Part shown: one piece after another, positions 14,796 to 23,451 of the stretch | Layout of the letters: every line of letters starts with the position of its first letter | Numbering within the stretch: position 1 is the first letter of the stretch | Assembly: GCA_958295715.1 (NCBI GenBank) | Contig: OY282371.1 | Location: forward strand, 2,111,697 to 2,175,696 | From: an uncultured Dehalococcoidia bacterium | GTDB taxonomy: Bacteria; Chloroflexota; Dehalococcoidia; Lucifugimonadales; GCA-2712585 | Direction of reading: 5' to 3' | Length of the DNA: 64,000 nt | The notes under the pieces: model-generated | What the model was told of the DNA's origin: nothing | Database searches by the model: none | Seen by the model: only the letters and a program-made list of their open reading frames with translations | Program-made: the position numbers and the translations under genes

Positions 14796-16310
14796 TTGAA
14801 CCCTCACCGTGCGGCGGCCCTTGCCGCGTTGATGTGCCTTGCGATAGCCCTCTTGATGGCGTCCTGCTCCTCATCACCCTCGCCACAGTCGGACAGTTCA
14901 GACCGGGCAACCCAGACTACTCCTCCATCAGACAATTCAGACCGGGCAACCCAGACTACTCCTCCATCAGACAATTCAGACCGGGCGGTCCTGACCGCCT
15001 TATACCACTCCACCGGCGGGGCATCCTGGGATAGGAACGATAACTGGTTGAGCGAGGCTCCACTGGACCAGTGGCGCGGAGTGGATGTGGACGACAAGGG
15101 ACGGGTGATTTATCTGAACCTTCCCTCCAACGGCCTGACCGGACGGCTGCCACCGGAGTTGGGTAGATTGTCCAATCTAGACACCCTAGACCTCGCCGGG
15201 AACCAACTGACCGGGCCTATCCCACCGGAGTTGGGCGGCCTGTCTAACCTTGAGACATTGGACCTCAACTACAATCTGTTGACCGGGCCTATTCCGCCCG
15301 AGTTGGGCAAACTATCCAACCTTGAAGAGTTGCTCCTCAACAAGAACCAACTGACCGGGTGTGTGCCACAGAGCCTACAGGAAAATGTAGACTCGGAACA
15401 GATAGGAATGCCCTTCTGCCCACCTCAGATATCGGACCGGGAGGCCCTGACCGCCCTATACCGCTCCACTGGCGGGGCATCCTGGGATGACAACGACAAC
15501 TGGTTGAGTGAGGCCCCGCTGGACCAGTGGCACGGAGTGGACGTTGACTCCGGCGGACGGGTGATTGCCTTAGACCTTGCGAACAACGGCCTGACCGGGG
15601 AGTTACCGCCAGAAATCGGCAGCCTGTCCAACTTGAGGTGGCTGGTCCTACCCGGGAACCAACTGACCGGGCCTATTCCACCGCAACTGATCAGCATGTC
15701 GAACCTGGAGACGCTGCGCCTTAGCGATAACCAACTGACCGGGCCTATTTCACCGGAGTTGGGCGGCCTCTTCAACTTGGAGACGCTGCACCTTAGCGAT
15801 AACCAACTGACCGGACCTATTCCGCCCGAGTTGGGTGGCCTCTCCAATCTAGAGACGATGTACCTCGCCAGTAACCAACTGGCCGGACCTATCCCACCAG
15901 AGTTGAGCAAACTATCCAACCTGGAGACGCTGAGCCTTGACGATAACAGACTGACCGGACCTATTCCACCGGAGTTAGGCGACCTGTCTAACCTGGAGAC
16001 GCTGAGCCTCGGCTGGAACCAACTGACCGGGCCCATCTTGTCGGAGTTGGGCCGACTGCCTAACCTTGAGTGGCTGTACCTAGGCTGGAACCAACTGACC
16101 GGGCCTATCCCGCCGGAGTTGGGCAACCTCTCTAACCTGCTTAATCTGCACCTCGCCGATAACCAACTGACCGGGCCTATCCCGCCTGAGTTGGGCAACC
16201 TTTCCAACCTGTGGGAGTTGCACCTCAACGAGAATCAACTGACCGGGTGCGTGCCCCAGGGTCTACGGAGTAGAATAAACCCTAATGCGGTAGGGATGCC
16301 CTTCTGCTGA
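14796..16310 (+). CDS. Plant-type LRR lipoprotein 3, two complete LRR modules (4 + 10 LRRs)
   Basis: The lipobox LLMASC is followed by a linker with a tandem 13-residue repeat (SDNSDRATQTTPP). Two complete modules follow. Module one has a cap, four repeats and its own GCVPQSLQ...GMPFC end near residue 208. Module two restarts with ISDREALTALYRSTGGASWD, has ten repeats and ends GCVPQGLR...GMPFC. The internal PFC followed by a new N-cap indicates fusion of two genes of the array by loss of the signal-peptide segment. The start is TTG at 14796, seven bases behind GGAGGCTTTGAA. The function is as unknown as for the paralogs. Confidence 0.9.
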   Translation: MNPHRAAALAALMCLAIALLMASCSSSPSPQSDSSDRATQTTPPSDNSDRATQTTPPSDNSDRAVLTALYHSTGGASWDRNDNWLSEAPLDQWRGVDVDDKGRVIYLNLPSNGLTGRLPPELGRLSNLDTLDLAGNQLTGPIPPELGGLSNLETLDLNYNLLTGPIPPELGKLSNLEELLLNKNQLTGCVPQSLQENVDSEQIGMPFCPPQISDREALTALYRSTGGASWDDNDNWLSEAPLDQWHGVDVDSGGRVIALDLANNGLTGELPPEIGSLSNLRWLVLPGNQLTGPIPPQLISMSNLETLRLSDNQLTGPISPELGGLFNLETLHLSDNQLTGPIPPELGGLSNLETMYLASNQLAGPIPPELSKLSNLETLSLDDNRLTGPIPPELGDLSNLETLSLGWNQLTGPILSELGRLPNLEWLYLGWNQLTGPIPPELGNLSNLLNLHLADNQLTGPIPPELGNLSNLWELHLNENQLTGCVPQGLRSRINPNAVGMPFC

Positions 16311-16368
16311 GGGGCCGCGCGGTCCCCGGCCCTAACCGCCTTATGCCACTTCGATTGGAGGCTTTGAA

Positions 16369-17052
16369 TTGAACCCTCACCGGGCGGCGGCCATTGCCGC
16401 TGCGTTGTGCCTTGCGGTAGCACTGTTCATGGCGTCCTGCTCCTCTTCATCCCCGCCTCACCCTACGGACCTAGCAGCCCTGACCGCCTTATACAACTCC
16501 ACCGGCGGGGCAACCTGGGACAGGAACGACAACTGGCTGAGCGAGGCCCCGCTAGACGAATGGCACGGAGTGACCACTGACGACTTCGGACGGGTGACTT
16601 CCCTAAGGCTTCCAGATAACGGCCTGAGGGGACGGTTGCCGCCAGAACTCGGCAGCCTGTCCAACCTAGAAGTCCTATCCCTTTTCGGGAACCAATTGAC
16701 CGGGCCTATCCCGCTGGAGTTGGGCAGATTGTCCAACCTAGAAGTTCTATCCCTCACCGGGAACCAATTGACTGGGCCGATTTCTCCGGGGTTGGGCAAC
16801 CTGTCTGACCTGTGGCAGTTGCTCCTCAGCTATAATCAGCTAACTGGCCCAATCCCGCCAGAAATCGGCAGATTGTCCAACCTGCGGGCTCTCGGACTCA
16901 GCTATAATCAGCTAACTGGCCCAATTCCACCGGAACTGGGCAACCTCCCTATCAAATCGCTGACGCTAGGCGGGAACCAGTTGACAGGGTGCGTGCCACA
17001 GAGCCTGCGATATGGGGTGAACCATGCTGGAGTAGGGATGCCCTTCTGCTGA
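16369..17052 (+). CDS. Plant-type LRR lipoprotein 4 (6 LRRs)
   Basis: This is the last of the plus-strand array. It has a signal peptide with lipobox LFMASC, a short Ser/Pro linker, the cap ALTALYNSTGGATWDRNDNW, six repeats and the cap NQLTGCVPQSLR...GMPFC. The start is TTG inside the conserved block CGATTGGAGGCTTTGAATTG. The terminal repeat is one residue pattern shorter than usual (LGNLPIKSLTLGGN). The stop is 22 bases from the stop of the convergent GMC oxidoreductase gene, and the LRR intergenic block is cut at that point. Confidence 0.9.
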   Translation: MNPHRAAAIAAALCLAVALFMASCSSSSPPHPTDLAALTALYNSTGGATWDRNDNWLSEAPLDEWHGVTTDDFGRVTSLRLPDNGLRGRLPPELGSLSNLEVLSLFGNQLTGPIPLELGRLSNLEVLSLTGNQLTGPISPGLGNLSDLWQLLLSYNQLTGPIPPEIGRLSNLRALGLSYNQLTGPIPPELGNLPIKSLTLGGNQLTGCVPQSLRYGVNHAGVGMPFC

Positions 17053-17074
17053 GGGGCCGCGCGGCTCCCCGGCC

Positions 17075-18598
17075 CTAACCGCCCTTGGCGGCCCTCATCC
17101 AGGCGGCCACCCGCTCGCCAATCATAAAGCAGGTGGCGTTGGGGTTCACCCGCACGAGGTCGGGCATCACCGAGGCGTCGGCGACCCGCAGCCCCTCCAA
17201 GCCGTAAACGCGGCAGTACTGGTCAACCACGGCCATCGGGTCGGTGGCGACGCCCATCTTGCAGGTTCCGGAGGAGTGGTGACCCGTGGTGACGTTCTCA
17301 AGTATCCACCTGTCCAACGACTCCTCCGTGGCCATCTCCTCATCGTTGGGGGCCACCCGCTCACCGAGGACGCCTCGAAAGGCGGGACTCCCGGCCAGCT
17401 TGACGGCCAGGTGAACGCCTTCCCTAACGCGGGCCAGGTCCCACGGGTCATCCAGGTAGTTGTACTCGATATTGGGTGTCGGCGGCAGACCGGTGGAGGA
17501 GAGGGTCAGGCTGCCGGAGCCTCTGGCGTATTCGAGGCAGGCGCTCAGCCTGGTGTGGGGAAGGCCGTTAATCGTCCACCGGTTGTCGACGCTGATGGAC
17601 ATGTCGTCGGGGGTGGGCGAGCCGGTGGCGGTGTAGCGGAGGACCACCAGGCTTAGGAGGGAGTCCTTGGAAATCTCGGCGGCGTCGCGGAACATGACAC
17701 CCGCCACGGGATGGTTCCTCAAGTTCTGACCCACTCCCGGCAGGGGATGGACCACGGGCAGGTCCAGTTCCCGCAGGCGTTCCTCCGGCCCCACGCCGGA
17801 GCGCATCAGCAGCATGGGGGAACCGAAGGCCCCGGCGCTGAGGGCTATCTGCCTTCCTTCCACGCGAAAGGTCTCACCGTCGCACAGGACTTCGACGCCC
17901 ACGGCCCGCTTCCCATCGAAGAGGACGCGCTTGGCCAGGGCCTTGGGCCTAATGGTGAGGTTGAGCCGGTGGCGTATGGGGTCGAGATAGGCCATGGCCG
18001 CGTTCACCCTGACGCCGTTCACGTGGTTGTGGGGGTAGGCGCCAATGCCGGTGGCCCCGGGCAGGTTCACGTCGGGGCTTTCGGGAAACCCCTCCTCCAG
18101 GCAGGCGCGGTAAAAGGCCTCCACGTTTGCGGGCCAGTCGCCGCGGGGCACGCGGAGCACGGGGATGGGGCCATCCCGGTTATGGAAGTCGCCGCCGTAG
18201 TCCAAGTCCCGCTCAATCTTGAGGAAGTAGGGCAGGATCTTCTCGTATGACCACTCGGAGTTGCCCCAAGAGGCCCAGGAGTCCATGTCGTAAGGCGTGG
18301 CCCTCAGGAAGATGGAGCCGTTTATGGCGCTGGTTCCCCCCACGGCCTTGCCGGATGGCATGAGCATGGGGTCCTTCCTGTGCCCGTTGGCCCTGGCGGG
18401 GTAGTTGCGTACGTGGGGGTCGGAGAACCCGGCCATGACGCCGTAGCCCTTGGTGATGAGTTCGGGCGTGCGGTCGGGGTTGGGGTAGTCGGGGCCTTCC
18501 TCCAGAAGAAGGACTGAGCAGGCGGGGTCTTCGGAAAGCCTGGAGGCGATGATGGCCCCCGCGGAACCGGCCCCTACAACTATCACGTCGTATTGCAA
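17075..18598 (-). CDS. GMC-family FAD oxidoreductase, 507 aa
   Basis: The protein belongs to the glucose-methanol-choline oxidoreductases. The FAD-binding Rossmann motif VVGAGSAGAIIASRL is at the N-terminus. GKAVGGTSAINGS and the second signature LSAGAFGSPMLLMRSGVGP follow. The C-terminal active-site region is TTGHHSSGTCKMG, with the catalytic His, and NPNATCFMIGERVA. Members oxidise primary alcohols such as choline or polyethylene glycol, or secondary alcohols. The substrate here cannot be assigned. It is cytoplasmic (no signal peptide). A possible partner is the PH-domain membrane protein upstream, but a 65-bp gap and unrelated functions make that uncertain. Confidence 0.92.
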   Translation of the reverse strand: MQYDVIVVGAGSAGAIIASRLSEDPACSVLLLEEGPDYPNPDRTPELITKGYGVMAGFSDPHVRNYPARANGHRKDPMLMPSGKAVGGTSAINGSIFLRATPYDMDSWASWGNSEWSYEKILPYFLKIERDLDYGGDFHNRDGPIPVLRVPRGDWPANVEAFYRACLEEGFPESPDVNLPGATGIGAYPHNHVNGVRVNAAMAYLDPIRHRLNLTIRPKALAKRVLFDGKRAVGVEVLCDGETFRVEGRQIALSAGAFGSPMLLMRSGVGPEERLRELDLPVVHPLPGVGQNLRNHPVAGVMFRDAAEISKDSLLSLVVLRYTATGSPTPDDMSISVDNRWTINGLPHTRLSACLEYARGSGSLTLSSTGLPPTPNIEYNYLDDPWDLARVREGVHLAVKLAGSPAFRGVLGERVAPNDEEMATEESLDRWILENVTTGHHSSGTCKMGVATDPMAVVDQYCRVYGLEGLRVADASVMPDLVRVNPNATCFMIGERVAAWMRAAKGG

Positions 18599-18663
18599 CT
18601 GGCGCGCCTCTCTGAGGTTTAGGGTTCTGGCTATGGGAATTCAGGCGGCTCCGCGGCCGGGCG

Positions 18664-19227
18664 TCAGCCCTTCTTGGAGCGGCCCTGAGCCTCCATGCGG
18701 GCGAGGATGTCGCGAATCTCGGTGAGAAGCCCGGCGGCTCCGCTCATACCCGCGCCGGCGGGAGTTGGCGACTGCTGTTCGCCGCTCACGACCTTCTGCC
18801 TCTGGCGCAGGATGGCGTCCCTGAGCTTGGTGGCGTCGACGACGCCTACCAGGTTCCCCTCGCCGCTGGAGTCCTCGCCCCCCTGGCCGGCCGTTTCCAC
18901 CCTCAGTCCCCGCAGCCCATAGTGCCGCATGAGGGGGCCATCGTGGAGCAGGACGTCGGTGACGCGGTTCAGAGGGATGGTGGCCTCTTTGCGGAAGAAG
19001 ACGCCTTTTCGTATCTCGAGGGCGTGGGCGGTCAGGCGCGCGGAGGTGCGGCGCAGGTACTCGGGGAAGTACCAGAGGCTGAACAGCAGGACGAAGGGGA
19101 TGAAGGGTATGCCCACGACGGTTATGAACATGATTAGGCTGATAAAGGCCCTGCCGTGGGAGGCGATTTTCGGGTCGAACTCCGCCTCCATAATGGTCTT
19201 GCCCGTCACGTTCCTGGGACTGCTCAT
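18664..19227 (-). CDS. Membrane protein with bacterial PH domain (YdbS-like), 187 aa
   Basis: Two hydrophobic segments form a hairpin (about residues 27-58, FISLIMFITVVGIPFIPFVL and LLFSLWYFPEYL). They are followed by a bPH_2-type domain with RLTAHALEIRKGVFFRKEATIPLNRVTDV, where the I-P-L-x-R-V motif is diagnostic, and GLRGLRVETAGQG. A Gln/Arg-rich C-terminal tail of about 45 residues follows. The family includes YdbS and YdbT of Bacillus, linked to envelope stress, but the role is not established. The start ATG follows AGGAGAGCGCC. The adjacent 19.3-20.3 kb field of repeats suggests the region upstream is rearrangement-prone. Confidence 0.85.
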   Translation of the reverse strand: MSSPRNVTGKTIMEAEFDPKIASHGRAFISLIMFITVVGIPFIPFVLLFSLWYFPEYLRRTSARLTAHALEIRKGVFFRKEATIPLNRVTDVLLHDGPLMRHYGLRGLRVETAGQGGEDSSGEGNLVGVVDATKLRDAILRQRQKVVSGEQQSPTPAGAGMSGAAGLLTEIRDILARMEAQGRSKKG

Positions 19228-19560
19228 GGCGCTCTCCTAGCGGGCGCGGGCGGCGGGTTGGCCCGGCGCCGGCCCATGAAGGTTCGGACTATGATACCAC
19301 CATTCCGCCCCCTGAGCGCTCCCTGGGCTGGGGGTGTGTAACTGTTGAGGGCTGTTCATCCGAACCCCATCCTACCCCGGCGGCGCGCGGTCATCTGGGC
19401 GCAACGGGGCCGGGGTCTGCCTGCCCTTTTCCGTCATTCCTGCCGCCCTTTTTTCGTCATTCCCGCGTAGGCGGGAATCCATCCCCCGCCCCGCTGCGCT
19501 GGGCCAATCGCGATACGGCGCGCGCTCCCATCCGTCCCTCCCGTCATTCCCGCGCAGGCG

Positions 19561-19715
19561 GGAATCCAGGAAGGCCATATCGCGAAACGGCCAACGTGTC
19601 GCTCTCACGCCCTCCGGCCTAACCTGCGGCCCCAACCCGGAGTTCTGTTAATAGAAGACGATGGCGTTAGAGGGAATAGGGCAAGATGGATTCCCGCCTA
19701 CGCGGGAATGACGGA
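19561..19715. repeat. 155-bp direct repeat, copy 1
   Basis: It runs from GGAATCCAGGAAGGCCATAT to GCGGGAATGACGG and is repeated at 19821-19975, with essentially no differences seen by eye, at a spacing of 260 bp. The block contains the sequence AACCTGCGGCCCCAACCCGG and ends in a palindrome copy. Confidence 0.85.
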
Positions 19716-19740
19716 AAAGGGAGGCGGGAATCCATCCCCC

Positions 19741-19809
19741 AACGCAGAACCAACGCCCTTCAAAACTAAGTGGGCGCACGCGCCCTTCCCGCCTACGCGG
19801 GAATGACGG
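19741..19809. repeat. 69-bp composite element (AACGCAGAACCAACG ... GGGAATGACGG), copy A
   Basis: The unit starts AACGCAGAACCAACGC, then CTTCAAAACTAAGTGGGCGC, then a palindrome copy. The same unit occurs at 20141-20209, and inverted at 24762-24817 and 24842-24906. Confidence 0.85.
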
Positions 19810-19820
19810 ATAGGGAGGCG

Positions 19821-19975
19821 GGAATCCAGGAAGGCCATATCGCGAAACGGCCAACGTGTCGCTCTCACGCCCTCCGGCCTAACCTGCGGCCCCAACCCGG
19901 AGTTCTGTTAATAGAAGACGATGGCGTTAGAGGGAATAGGGCAAGATGGATTCCCGCCTACGCGGGAATGACGGA
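19821..19975. repeat. 155-bp direct repeat, copy 2
   Basis: Second copy of the block at 19561-19715. Between the two copies lies one 69-bp element (19741-19809). Confidence 0.85.
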
Positions 19976-20140
19976 TAGGGACGGATGGGAGCGCGCGCTA
20001 GGCGTCTCCCAGCGGGTGGGCGCCGGCCCGTTATGGCCGACTCTATGACGTGGATGTAGGCTTCCGTCATTCCCGCCTACGCGGGAATGACGGAGTAAGA
20101 GGGCGGGAATGCCGGATGGGGAGGCGGGAATCCAGCCCCC

Positions 20141-20209
20141 AACGCAGAACCAACGCTCTTCAAAACTAAGTGGGCGCACGCGCCCTTCCCGCCTACGCGG
20201 GAATGACGG
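20141..20209. repeat. 69-bp composite element, copy B
   Basis: Nearly identical to 19741-19809, with a C-to-T change in CGCCCTT/CGCTCTT. It is exactly 400 bases downstream of copy A. Confidence 0.85.
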
Positions 20210-20326
20210 AGTAAGAGGGCGGGAATGCCGGATAGGGAGGATGGTAGCCGCGCGCTAAGCGGCCAACTGATGAGACATCCCGCTAGGGCGTCTCCCATCG
20301 GGTGGGGGCAGAGGCCGAACGGCCGG

Positions 20327-21235
20327 TTACATCATCCTTTGGATGATGCGCTCGGTGTGCTTCCTTTCCAGCCCCAAGTCTCTGAAGCCCAGGGGTCCGC
20401 CCTCGTTGAGCACGGGCTCCTGCTGGTCCAGGCTGGCGAGCTCCCTCTGGAGGAAGATGCCGGTGTAGATCTTGTCGCCCCACATCATGGCCTTCTCGCA
20501 GGCCGACTTCCAATCGCTGGGGTCGTGGCCCTCATCCTCCAGCTTCTTAACCCGCCCCTTGAAGAAGGCGTGGGTGTTGTCGAGGTTGAAGGTGACGCAG
20601 GGGCTGAAGACGTCGATGAGGGAAAAGCCCTTGTGCTTCACGGCCTGCTTTATCAAGTGGGTGAGGTGGCGCACGTCGCCGCTGTAGGCTCGGGCCACAA
20701 AGGTGGCGCCGTTCATTATGGCCGAAGTGATGGGGTTCACCGGCGGCTCCACGCTGCCGTAGGGGGTGCTCTTGGTCTTCATGCCGGTGGAACTGGTGGG
20801 GGACACCTGGCCGGTGGTGAGGCCGTAGATCTGGTTGTTCATCACCACGCAGGTCAGGTCCACGTTGCGGCGGGCGGTGTGGGTGAAGTGGTTGCCGCCG
20901 ATGCCGTAGCCGTCCCCGTCGCCGATGGTGACGATGACGTTCATCTCGTGGTTGCCCATCTTGGCGCCGGTGGCCACGGCCAGAGCGCGGCCGTGCAGGG
21001 TGTGCATCCCGTAGGCGTTGATATAGCCGGGGAGGTTGGAGGAGCAGCCTATGCCGCTCACCACCAGAAGCTCATGGGGTCTGAGGCCCATCTCGGCGCA
21101 GGCCCTCTGTAGGCTGTTCAGTATTCCAAAGTCGCCGCAGCCGGGACACCAGTCCGGGTCCACGGGTCCCTTGAAGTCCCTGGCGGTAAGGGGCGCGACC
21201 GAGCGGCCCTCCGCGACGTCGGTAGTGGTTGTCAT
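20327..21235 (-). CDS. korB: 2-oxoacid:ferredoxin oxidoreductase subunit beta
   Basis: This is a 302-aa TPP-binding beta subunit. It starts with the CPGCG motif (Cys30-Cys33) in DWCPGCGDFGIL. The TPP/Mg motif is TIGDGDGYGIGGNHF with later MNNQIYGLTTGQVSPTS. Together with KorA it oxidises a 2-oxoacid (2-oxoglutarate or branched-chain/pyruvate-type) to acyl-CoA with reduction of ferredoxin. No ferredoxin-like 4Fe-4S delta subunit is present in the cluster, which fits the two-subunit KorAB class. The gene starts 13 bases after the korA stop, so the two form an operon. The exact substrate is inferred from the overall type only. Confidence 0.93.
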   Translation of the reverse strand: MTTTTDVAEGRSVAPLTARDFKGPVDPDWCPGCGDFGILNSLQRACAEMGLRPHELLVVSGIGCSSNLPGYINAYGMHTLHGRALAVATGAKMGNHEMNVIVTIGDGDGYGIGGNHFTHTARRNVDLTCVVMNNQIYGLTTGQVSPTSSTGMKTKSTPYGSVEPPVNPITSAIMNGATFVARAYSGDVRHLTHLIKQAVKHKGFSLIDVFSPCVTFNLDNTHAFFKGRVKKLEDEGHDPSDWKSACEKAMMWGDKIYTGIFLQRELASLDQQEPVLNEGGPLGFRDLGLERKHTERIIQRMM

Positions 21236-21247
21236 TCTATCACCTCG

Positions 21248-23029
21248 TTAGACTACTACTTCCTGATAGGGAACAAAAACGTCCGTCTTCCCGGCCATGA
21301 CCTCGAGAACGCCGGTGGTGACGTGGTGGGGCATAAACGGCTCGCCGTCGTACTTGCGCACGTGGCCGTCCACCGAGACGCCGGTCTCGCTGCGCAGGTA
21401 TCTGTAGAATTGGCCGGAGTAGTTGTTTTCCACGATTATTATCTTCTTGGAGCGGGACAGGATTTCGGACACGGCGTCGGCCTTCAGGGGGACTATCCAC
21501 TTGATGGGCAGGTGGTTGGCGGTCACGCCCTCCAGCTTCAACTGCTCCACGGCCTCCTCGATGACGCCGTAGGTGGAACCCCAACCGACCAGGGTCACGT
21601 CGGCGTCTTCGGGTCCCTCCAACTCAGGGGCGGGAACGTCCTCGGCCACCAGCCGGAACTTGCGGGCGCGCTTCTCAACCATCATGCGCCGCTTGTGGGG
21701 GTTAGTGAACTCGTCGCTGATGAGGATGGAGTTTTCGTCGTGCTCGTCGGTGGCCACCACGTGAACGTAGCCCTCAAGACCGGGCAGGGCGCGGGGCGAT
21801 ATGCCCGTCTCCGTGTTCTTGTAACGCATATAGCCGTTGGAGGCCGTGGGCGTGGTGATAAGCTCTCCGCGGTCGATGACTGGGTGCATGTCGATAAGGT
21901 CCGGGTCCACGCTGAAGCGTCCCTCGGAGATGACCAGGTCGGATATGACTATGCCGGGGCACTGGGCCTTGTCCACCAGGTTAAACAGTTCGGGCATGGT
22001 GTTGAAGGCGTCAAGGCAGTCCTTGGGGGCGACGATGAACCGCTCGAAGTCGCCCTGGCTGGCGCCGAGTATCTGCCACAGGTCGCCCTGCTCCGACTTG
22101 GTGGGAACGCCGGTGGACGGGCCGGCGCGCTGTACGTCTATGAAAACAACGGGTATCTCCATCATGCCGGCGCTGCCCACGGCCTCAGTCATCAGGGCAA
22201 AGCCGCCGCCGGAGGTGGCGCACATAGACCGGCAGCCGGTGTGGGCCGCGCCAATGGCCATGTTCGCCACGCCTATCTCGTCCTCCACCTGGCGCACCAT
22301 GATGCCCAGCGTGCGGGCGTTAGAGGCCATCCAGTGTAGGACGCCGGTTGATGGGCTCATGGGGTAGGCGGAGTAGAACTTGACGCCGGCCGCCGCGCCG
22401 CCCATGGCCAGGGCGTCGTTGCCCGACCAGACGGCCAGGGGCTTGGAGCCTGTCGGCGCGCCCTGGGCGAACAGGGGGAAGTTGGCGTGGGTGTAATCGA
22501 AGCCTGCCCGGGCCATGGCCACGTTCTCGTCGACCACCGCCTGGCCCCGGCGCTGGAAGCGGAGAACCAGGCTCTCCTCCAGAGTCTCGAAGTCCATGCC
22601 CATGAGGGCGACCATGGCCCCCACCGCAACGGTGTTCTGGATGAGCCGGTTCCTGCTGCCGCCGGTAAGCTCCGACACCGGCATCGGGCAGAGGAACACG
22701 CCCTCCTTGGGGTTGTTTATCTTAATCCTGTCGCTGTTGAAGACTATCCGGGAGCCGGACTCCATTAGCCCAACGTGCCGGTCGGCGGTGTCCTGGTTGA
22801 GGCAGAGGAGGAGGTCTATCTTGTCGCCGTGGGTAAGCACCTCCTCGTCGCTGACGCGGACGGTCAAGAAGATGTGGCCGCCGCGGATGATGGACTGGTA
22901 GGCGTTGTAGGTGCTGAGGTGGAGGCCCCGCCGCACAAAGACCCTGGCCAGGATGTCCCCGGGCGTGGCAATTCCCTGCCCGGCTTCACCGCCGATGCTG
23001 AAGACGAAGTCGAACTTCCCTGAACTCAT
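21248..23029 (-). CDS. korA: 2-oxoacid:acceptor oxidoreductase subunit alpha (fused gamma-alpha)
   Basis: This is a 593-aa subunit. Residues 1-190 are the gamma domain (FSIGGEAGQGIATPGDILARV). The alpha domain has YPMSPSTGVLHWMA, VEDEIGVANMAIGAA and TSGGGFALMTEA, then GPSTGVPTKSEQGDL, which binds the TPP pyrimidine. The C-terminal domain has WGSTYGVIEEAVEQL. The fusion of gamma and alpha is the rule in KorAB. It is preceded by AGAGGAGCATCTT as a ribosome site and by a near-consensus promoter about 250 bases upstream, which leaves a long leader. It works with KorB to feed low-potential electrons into metabolism. Confidence 0.93.
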   Translation of the reverse strand: MSSGKFDFVFSIGGEAGQGIATPGDILARVFVRRGLHLSTYNAYQSIIRGGHIFLTVRVSDEEVLTHGDKIDLLLCLNQDTADRHVGLMESGSRIVFNSDRIKINNPKEGVFLCPMPVSELTGGSRNRLIQNTVAVGAMVALMGMDFETLEESLVLRFQRRGQAVVDENVAMARAGFDYTHANFPLFAQGAPTGSKPLAVWSGNDALAMGGAAAGVKFYSAYPMSPSTGVLHWMASNARTLGIMVRQVEDEIGVANMAIGAAHTGCRSMCATSGGGFALMTEAVGSAGMMEIPVVFIDVQRAGPSTGVPTKSEQGDLWQILGASQGDFERFIVAPKDCLDAFNTMPELFNLVDKAQCPGIVISDLVISEGRFSVDPDLIDMHPVIDRGELITTPTASNGYMRYKNTETGISPRALPGLEGYVHVVATDEHDENSILISDEFTNPHKRRMMVEKRARKFRLVAEDVPAPELEGPEDADVTLVGWGSTYGVIEEAVEQLKLEGVTANHLPIKWIVPLKADAVSEILSRSKKIIIVENNYSGQFYRYLRSETGVSVDGHVRKYDGEPFMPHHVTTGVLEVMAGKTDVFVPYQEVVV

Positions 23030-23451
23030 AAAGATGCTCCTCTTTCCTGCACTCGCATCGCGGCTCTAACCGCACCCGAACTCCCGGCCCTGAGCGCGCC
23101 TACGGCCCGGGCGTTTCCGTCTGCCCTTGCCATCCGCATCTGCTCCACTCTAGCAGGCGCTCCAAACCGTACTCTTCAAGGGTACTCTGAGAACGCCGCC
23201 CTTTGCCAAGGGAACGCAAACAAAATTCCGGCCTATTAACCGCCTCATCACTTTTATTATGTCTACCCGCCCCACAGTATACCGTTACCGCAACGGCTAG
23301 GCAACCAAAGGCCGCGGGGCGGGAGGCCGGGGCCTTCTGAAAGGCGTCCGCCCAGCCTCCATTCCCCGCGCCGTCGCGTTCATCCCCACCCCCCAAGAGA
23401 GATGGGTTATCCCTCAGGGAGCACAAAAATTGGAAAGGCCGAGGCTAGTCG
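23030..23451. other. Long leader and promoter region of korAB; no gene seen
   Basis: This 422-bp gap lies between the end of glnA and the start of korA. It contains the promoter at 23276-23304 and a 240-base untranslated leader rich in G and C. I could not identify a riboswitch or a clear glnA terminator by eye. Confidence 0.5.
23276..23304 (-). promoter_or_regulatory. Promoter of korAB
   Basis: Minus strand TTGCCT (23304-23299), 17-base spacer, TATACT (23281-23276). The -10 matches 5 of 6 and the -35 matches 4 of 6. Confidence 0.5.

Larger units (their letters stand above)
19228..20326. repeat. Field of palindromic REP-like repeats and larger direct repeats
   Basis: This 1.1-kb gene-free stretch holds at least seven copies of the ATTCCCGC-N4-GCGGGAAT palindrome (near 19459, 19544, 19690, 19788, 19949, 20069 and 20187) in both orientations. 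On top of this are a 155-bp direct repeat (period 260) and a 69-bp element copied at 19741 and 20141. I see no credible CDS. The frames through it translate the repeats. Confidence 0.9.

Noticed and set aside
19228..20326. Small proteins in the repeat field
   Set aside because: The frames translate the palindromic repeats (RLRGNDG, PAYAGMTD) and have no family or ribosome site.
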